Source: Symsagittifera roscoffensis (taxonomy: Eukaryota; Xenacoelomorpha; Acoela; Convolutidae). From it: 64,000 bases of DNA. The notes beneath the pieces are model-generated. The model saw only the letters and a list, made by a program, of their open reading frames with translations, was not told the DNA's origin and ran no database searches. The stretch covers positions 44,619,013 to 44,683,012 of the forward strand of contig NC_087068.1 of the NCBI RefSeq assembly GCF_963678635.1. Reading direction: 5' to 3'. The position numbers and the translations under genes are program-made. Below are positions 49,301 to 58,300 of the stretch, piece by piece; within the stretch, counting starts at the first letter, position 1; every line of letters starts with the position of its first letter.

Positions 49301-52300
49301 AATAGTTTTAATCAAGTTCACTGGCTATGAAAATAGACCACGTATGTCAAAACTATCTCATTTTTTATTTCAATGATCATGAAATATTTCTCGATCTGCA
49401 GCCCACATCCGACTCACAGTTTACCATTGTAAAAAACTTAACGCCTTGCAATTGAAACTCCCTGAAAATTATAACTCAAGATTTCCGCCACTTTCAGCAA
49501 AATCAACTTTTCTAATAATCGTTTTTTATTTATTTCTCAAGTGTTGCATGCATGCAATTTCGTTCAATTTTCTTCATACCGTCTCATCGGTATCAGCCAA
49601 TCTGATCTTGCTCAGAGCACACACGACCTCTTTCATCTTCACTTCTACGGGGTTCGCACTCTTGAAGATGACCACAATATCCTTCGCACAGTTTGACCTC
49701 AAGTGACCCGCAGAGGGCGTGAACGAGAGGTGGGCGTGGTCCGACGGGAACTCGAATCGGATCAAATCTTCCTTCGAGTGGTTTGTAAGTGTGAACGACA
49801 TTTGTCGTTTCTCGTTTAGATAGACATCCCCGAAGTCGAGATGATTCGTTTTGGGCGCTAAAATAATCAATTGGATTGATGCATGAATGCGTGATATCCT
49901 GCTAGGTTCCTGAGCTTTGAAAAATTACTGAAAATCAGATCATTTCTACTTGACTTCAAATCTTGAATTACATTTGAAATGGAGAAAATAGCATGTGAAA
50001 TGTCATGTGCAACTTGACCCCCTTGATGTTGCCATACCTTTGATTTCGCTGTCATCCATCATGGCCGAGGAGTCTTTAGCCTCAGAAGCACTGCTACTGT
50101 CCATGATTCTGGCATTGGAAATGTCATTCACAGCTCCATGCACATTATCGATGGATATTATGTCTGAATAGCCCTCTCCAACCAACACAATGTCTGAATA
50201 AAAGGGTACACTATTTAGTTTTCACAGCATTAGGGAATTCGATCGAAAAATTTAAGGAGACATATGGCAGCAGACTTATTATTACCGTTTTTACTCAAAA
50301 AGCCTGATGAGTTTTGCTAGATGATTCTGTAAAAAAGTCATGGTATCCTCAAGATCATATTAACGTAAAGATTCTGTGGTGCTTTACTGAGATACAAAAT
50401 ACAGCAGGAAACTATAAAAATCATTCATTTAACAAGTAATTTTGTTATGTTGATTAAATTCGAATAAATTCGGTCGAACAAAATTGGCCCTACTACAAAC
50501 CCAATTCCTCAAAGTTATTTTTCTCCACCACAACTCGGATTCCATCATGGTATCTCTTCTCCTCTTTGGGAACAAATGTCACCCAGAAAGTCGCACTCTC
50601 TTGGTACTGCAGTTCAAAAACGAAGTCATGCAAAGACTTGCGACTTCCATTCGTCTCATGTTTATCTTCATTTGTTTCCGCCTCCGATTCGCTCATCGAC
50701 ACGAGAGTGACGTCATCTCCAGCTTCGACTTTGAAGACTCCTGATTGGTCTCCGACATCCAAGTACGCTTTGCATACAAGTTCGCCTTCGTTTTTAAGAA
50801 CCACCGGGATTGTCTGGGCGTGGCCGATTAGGATCCTCTTGAACAAGAGGAGAGGATGTCCTCGGTTATTTTGGAGAGCTGGTCTGGCCACAGTAAGTCG
50901 AGGCAGAGTAGCTGAAAAATGTGCCTTTTTGTAATCAATGTTACAAACGCCGAAAAATTAAAGAGCAAAAAGTTACTTAAATAGATTGGTGATTAATGTA
51001 ACTGTAGAGAATCAATAGCATTTGTTCAGTAACAAAACTTAGATAAAGTAAACTAAAGTAGAAAAAGTCAACAAATGTTTCTAAATAATTATTCAACGTT
51101 CACTGGCTAGAACTTCAAAGTCATAGAAACGGGAAGCGGTAAAAGATCTCGCTAGACGCTTAGATATAATTATCAATTCAACCCACCTTCTCCAGTGATA
51201 TCGAATGAGAAGTAGTTGGAAGGTGTGAACTGGGCTACCCCGTCGACCATGGCTTCAAACACAGTGCTGTAGTTGTGCATGCTTGCGGGCGAGAAGGTGA
51301 CCACAGCGTAGACGTGGCTGTGGGGCTGGATGTTGACTTGGTGAGGGGACACTTCGAATGTCTCCACTGTCTGTTTATTCGATTTGCTCTGAACTGAACT
51401 GTTCTTCACTGAGAATGTCACGTCTGCTGCGACCTAGAAACAAAAAATTGTCAAATTAAATTGAGATTGGTCATATCCAACTTAAAGGGAAAAGAAACAC
51501 TATTCAGAACTACAATTTCAAAAAAATCTACTTTGACATGAGTAGAGGTTCGTACATTTTTGGAACCATTTCTGCAGGATACCTTGAATTATTTAACTCA
51601 GAGCTATTTTGAAACAGGATTTTTTCCGAAAAAACCAAAACCTATTTGAGTGCGCGAGAAGCTTTGAGCTTACTTTGGAGGGATTGACGATCTTGAATCT
51701 GGCTTTGGCTTTCTCTCCCACAATGATGACATTTGAGAACACGAATCGGTTCTCATCTTCTCCATACACTCCACAGAAGGTGTACTGAAAAAAAAGGTTT
51801 ATTCTACGATGCATACTTTTTTAGAAATTAACCGTGCAATCGAATAGTTCAAAGCTTTAACCTTTTCATTATTTCACACAACCCCGCGAAAATAGGGCGC
51901 TGTTTGTCAGTAGACTCAATATTGGTAAAGCTGAACTAATAATTCTGCAATTAATAATTCCCATAGGTAGGAGATTATTAACTATATATCATAAAGGGAT
52001 TGACAAATGCCATAAAGCCTAAAATGGCCAAACTCCAAGGAATAAAACGAAGGCCAATTTGTTGTCTTTTTGACTCTTTTTCTCAACGGAAGGAGCAACA
52101 TACACATGACACCAAATCAGATATGAATCCAGTTACCTGTGAGGTGCTCTTGTAGTTCCTGAGATTCTTGCAGACGATGTGCTCCTCAAAGATAGAGAGG
52201 ATGTTCTGCGTCTCAATCACGGGACTGCATACATCCGAGATGAGTTTAAATGGGATCCCGTTTTTGGTCTTAGGAGTCATCATACGGTCACTGATGTCCA

Positions 52301-55300
52301 ATAGAAGATCCTGACAAAACATCAACATTTTTTTATCAAACAAAATGGAAGACATTTTTAGCTCAAAATTTTTCTCTATCGTGTCCAAAACCTACATGTT
52401 ATACCCAAAACTTACATTTTAAACATGGTATAATTACATTATACCCCGTAAAATTATGAGAAATGTGTCAAACTTCAGTTGGCAAGAAAATACTGTAGGA
52501 CAGGTTTCACTTGCTTTAGGCAGTTTTCACATCTGCTAGCTGCACTTTAATCAGTCTTTTACCTCTTCGAAGTGTCCAATGGTCTCTCCATATGCCTCCA
52601 CTTGTACAACCTGTTGAGTTCCAGTGAGCACAAAGCCGAAAGCAGGCGACAAGTTGAAAGCCTCCATGTTCAGTTTGAACTGCGCATTTCCAGTCATGGG
52701 ACTAAGAAACAAATATTAACAACAATAGCCGGTTAAAAAATGTATAGTCTTAAAAAATACAATTTTTTTTTCAGATTATATCGTTTTTTTTTTCGGCGTG
52801 GTGTGATAAAAGAAGTTGAACAAAAAACTAGAGATTAGGCATATTCGACAGTCATAGTAAAATAAGCAAATTGAAAACGATTTTTGTAGAAAAATTACTA
52901 GATCAAAAATCAAACAAAAAATTTCAAAAATTTTTTCAGTTTTTTTTTGCAGTTTTTTGAACTTTTAATTGCAAAAAGGCGCTAAAATGCTCAAAAACCT
53001 ATGCTCGAGTAAACTAAGTTTTTACTTTTTAAAATTTTTGAGGACTTAAATAAGATATATCACTCAACTCTCTCCGATTATTATTTGTAGTAGCTGCTTT
53101 TGCGTGGAAACCAAAAAAAGAGAAAAAAAACTCAAACACACCCGAATACAAAGTTTCTCCCCATTTTTCAAATAGTCGGATCAATTAGTATTCATTTAAA
53201 TGGGTATACTTACAAATCAGCCTTCATCGAAAAAGGAAAAACTAATCATGATTCACCCAAGTTTACAGTTGTTCATCCAAATAGCGTTGAGATAATCAAG
53301 AATTACAATCTACGCAGATCAAAACAGGATTTCTGTGACAAATTAACACTCCTATTAAAATCAAAGCATTCAGTCGTTTATTCAGACAGTGATTACATCA
53401 TTCGCTTCGCTAAAGAAAAAAACGGCGCTGATTGTTCATCAGTTTAAGTTCAGAAAAAAGCCAATCGATAGGCGGTCATGAAGATATAGATCATTTTTTA
53501 CCGTTTATGATGAGTACGTGCCCAACTATGAAAACTAAATAGAAATAAGCAAAATTAGTTGCTGTGCATGGGGTACATAAAGTTCTGACCTCGATAATAA
53601 AAACAGAAAAAAAACAGCTTTTTCAAATTGTATCGGTTTTTGTTCTCGCTGTTATAAGAGGATCTGAACGACAGCCTAGAGCCTAGCGAAATTCAGTATT
53701 AATAGTAAATTGAGCAAATTCGACTACAATTTTTTTCGAAAAAAGAAAAGAAAAACAAAAAAAAATGATTTTCAAATTTTTTATCGAAAGTTTCGAAAAT
53801 CGAAAGTTTCGAACCGGCTTCTCTCAACACTTGGAATTTTTTAAAGAAAAAAAACGAAAACACTCCCGAGGACAAAAAGCTTCCCCACTTTCAGAGGTCG
53901 GAACAATGAAACTTGAAAAACTTGTCTACATTGCAGTAACTCTCGAAAAGGCAAACCGAATCTAACACTGAACTAAATTTAATGATATAAGGATAGCTGG
54001 TTGCTGTAAAAGTAGCACAGAATGTTCTCACCACCTTTATTCAAGTAAGGATCAATTAAGTTAGGTCAAAAACGGCAGATTGATGGGCAAGCATTATGTT
54101 ATATTATAGCATAATCCCTAGCAAGCTTTTCGTGAGGTAGTTAAAATCAGGAAAAAAAAACAGACTACAACATAGTTCTTTCCCTTCACTTCTTGAAGTG
54201 ATCGAAACAAAAAATGTTAATTTTTTTTTGAAGATTGGCTCACTTGTTTGGGTCTGATTTCTTGCCTCCTTTGGGGTTCAAAGTAGCCTTACTCGACACT
54301 GACGCATCACGTGATCTCGCTGTTTCAGCCTTGGCACCACGCTTGCCCCTGAAAACATTCAACAAATTTTGACTAAATTATCTTCACAATCAATCATAAC
54401 ATCACATGTGGCATTGAATAAAATTAGCGACTAATAAAACCAGTAACATATCTAGCATTTGGAGAGGGACGAAATTTCAAAAAAGCGAATTTCGCCGACC
54501 TTTTGTCAAGGTCGACCAAGTTGAATTTTCGAGCTCTCCCATATATTTATCAGATCCTTTTAAAAATCAAAGAAACTTTATAAAAATGGGTCAAATCAGT
54601 TAAAATTTAATCATCTATTAGCAACCCAAAACGTACTTTTTCTCTACAAGCAGTTGATCATCTTTTGTCACTGGTCTCGTGATGTTATACTGAAAATCAA
54701 ACTCCCCCAGGTTCTCAATCGTGAAGAACTTCTGTTTCCTTGTTCCACTACACACGGGACCGAAGTTGAGATCGTGGGCGGGACTTATTTTGAACCGACT
54801 GAAGATTGCCCTGACTGAGACTTTAATCGGTATTATGGCAATCACTTCGCCCAGGTCGCCTTGAGACGGTTCAACAATCTGAAAAATTATATATAAGACG
54901 TGAAATGATATTTCTAATAAGGAATTATTTTTCAGTTCAAATAAATTACCAAGTTTTGTTACCGCTCATGATCGTTCCGACTACCAGAAAAAGACAAAAA
55001 AATTTCTTAAGCTCTTGGATTTTCTTCCAAAACCAATCAAAAATAGAGGAATCAAGTTTCATCCTGCTTCCTTGTTTTTATACCTTCGTTTCTTTGTTGA
55101 TACAAAGCTTACCTTGCACTTGATAATAGGCGCATTCTTAATCGTCAGTTCTTTCTTCGTGAAGAAACCCAAAGTGATGTTAGTCGGTTTGTCACTAGCC
55201 GATAGAGACCCCTCAATTGCAGGCGTGATCGAAAAGAACTTACTCGGATCCTCACTTAGCCCACACTGTTCGAACAGGAACTGGTACTTGATCTCGTATT

Positions 55301-58300
55301 TGCCTTTGTTTTTCAACGAAAGCGTTTGTCGGATGTTCTCATCACCGACACGACACGAGCCGAAGTCAAGTCCACCTTCGGGACCTAAAATTGCAAACCA
55401 GATTAGTTATTGTGGTAATATTCGTCAAACATAGCCAACAGACAGTTGGAAACGATTCAAAAAACGCAAAAAAAAACAGAAAAAAAAACTGACTTATTTT
55501 TTGAAAAAATCTCAATTTTCGAAATTTAAAAAAATTGTATGCTCTTAAAGCTCTTTGAATGTCAACAAAAAATTATAATTGTTTCTGTTTGGATGAAATT
55601 AACCCAACTTGATACAAAGAGGCGAAGCTGCGCTTCGCAAACACTTGCGGGAACACCACCAAAAAACAGCTCTATCAAGTGAAATAAGAAAAAGTAGAAA
55701 TAAGCCTCTAATTAGCAAAAACTCGGCTTTGTGTAGGATTCGAATCTACGAACTACTGCAATCAAGAGATTTTTAGTTTCGCTCACTATCCACTCAGCCA
55801 CGCAAGCTGAACAACCGACAAACACTAGTCACGAATAAAGCATCTACATGTGCTAATAACTAGCCAATGCCATTCAGCAAAAGAGGCCCCAAATACAAAT
55901 AGACTCAATAGTTTGGAATAAAACAAACTGAAGGCAAACACACTAACTTTGCATGTAATAAATCGCAAAGCATAAAACCAGATTATGTATAATTTGTGCA
56001 TTTCAAAAAGTTTCGAGATATAATAAGTTAGAAAATTTCTGAAATCGAGTTTTCTTCGGTATTGTTATAATCTTTGAAACGAATCAATTTTTTCGGTTCA
56101 ATTGATGAAGTAAAAATGCACCAAATGCGTTAACTTATTATTCTTTGAACGTTAAAGCACATGCTATGAAAAAGTTGTAAGGGTGCCCCAAAAGTGGCAC
56201 CAGTATTTGCTACTTAGATTGGAAAAAAGAAGGTTTATACTAATACACTGGCTTCGCAAGTGTTAAAACTGTATAAATAGTAACTTTTTATTTCTGCTGG
56301 ATATCCGATCTAAAACCAGTTTCGAAAATAGAAATCGATCACGTTTTTCGTAATATTTACTTTTTTTACCATTAGATAGTCAGTTTGCCTTCCCTTTCTT
56401 TATCAAAAGAAATGAAATTGAAAGCCAAACCAAAAAAGTGAGCCTGAACAAATTGTGCAACTTTTCCTGATAAAAGAGAAACAAAAAATCATCACAACCT
56501 TTATAAGAGTCTGAAATACGTTCACCGACTCTTAAACAAAAGATTAAGCATATTGTGACTTCCTCGTGTTCCAGGTTTTTAAAAGACCTCATGGTTTTCT
56601 AAGTCTTCCTCATTCTTGCACAGAGAAAAGCCAGACGAACAAAATTTCATAAGAGATCAGTTTATGCTGCAAAAAGAATGAGCTGCAGCTTGTGAATAGC
56701 AATAAAAACCGCTAATATTTATTTATTACGGATGATTAGTAGCAAAGAATTCGGACGTAAATAAAAAGATAAATAAGTTCATTTTCGACACTTCCGAAAT
56801 AAGTCAAATGCCCTTGTTTGTTTAATTACTGCCCAAAATTTTTGCTACTGATTATGCAACAGACAGCAAGAATATTCTAGAATATGCAGACTAGATGAAA
56901 ACTAGTTTAGATGGTACAATTCTCTCTTACCATATTCTAAAAAATAATACATAAAATGAATGAAACAAAAAATGTATGAATTGCAACTAACATTACACAA
57001 AATGAACAAAATATTGGACAGGACAATGATACAAAACACCATGGGTTTATCGGTAATGTCCATACAAAATCGATTATAGTTTCTTTTTCTGTCAAAAAAA
57101 ATAGTTATTTTATAAATGGCCTGGAGTTTCAGCCCAAATTTAACCTGACTACTGCAGTGGATTTATTCAACTGGATGCTATAGTCTGGATTAGTAAGATG
57201 AAGAGTAATCTAGAACTATTGTTAAAGAGCAATACTCTGAATTTTACTATTGTCTTCAATTCGGATTCTTTGCTAATAGGTGGTGCAGTTCCTGGCGACC
57301 GGAGATACCTACCTTTGGGGAAACTCATATCGAGGAGTACATCATACGCTTCGCCTGTGGCCACCACTTGTTCTGTCTGCACAACGCCCATGATCTTGTC
57401 CACGTCCGTTACCTACGAACAAACAACTCATCAAACATGTTAATCATGTTATAAATTTGAAAATTTGACGTCAACTTTTTTGATTTCATTTTTTAAAGCA
57501 ATTTGACCCATAACATATCCTTGTGCTTAAAACCACAAAATATATAAAATATATAACCACAAAAAAAACAGCCGCATCTCATCTGGATATTAGTCATTAA
57601 ATTAAATTTCATGTCAATTTATGGCACTTAACTTCAAAATTCAACAAATTTGGCTGCTACAGGCCAACGATACAAATGAAATAAAATTTTAACCTTTATA
57701 GAAATGTATACTAATGCAAAAATGAAGTAAATGCAACATTGAAGACATATGAAATCTTTTCATCAGTATCTTGTCAATTATTGGGAGTTTTTCTCAAATC
57801 AGAATATGCATATAAATCTCAAAATTCTATTGATCAGTGTTCATTCATACCTCCATTTTCACAGTCCTTTTCGGAAGGGGCCCTGCTTTGGTGGCCTTGA
57901 ACACAGCAGTCACCATCTGCTCCCCGAGAGGGGGAACCACTCCCTGCTCAGCCGATAGAGTGACGTCATCACGCAGACTATCCATGCCTATGATCTTCCA
58001 AGCAGCTGGAAGTTTTGTCGGGTTCCGGAACGGGACAACCTTTGTGTCTTTTCTGCAAAAAACAGCAAAAAATTGGCTTAAAGGCTAATTTAGTATTACA
58101 AAATCTAAACTTGGAAACCTACATTTTCAAAATAGCTGCTTCATTTAGTATGGTCTCAAAAAAAACTGCTTATCTTGGCCGATGATTTCAGATTTATCTT
58201 GGGTTTTAATGATTTTTATACTTTTCCATTCAATTTTGTCGAGCAGGCGGTTCAAAAACATTAATATAACTTATGGTAGAAATATGGTAGAAAACATCAT

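Noticed and set aside
55735-55812. Functional tRNA gene
   Set aside because: The internal promoter-like boxes are present but the acceptor stem and anticodon arm do not pair, and related copies occur inside repeats.
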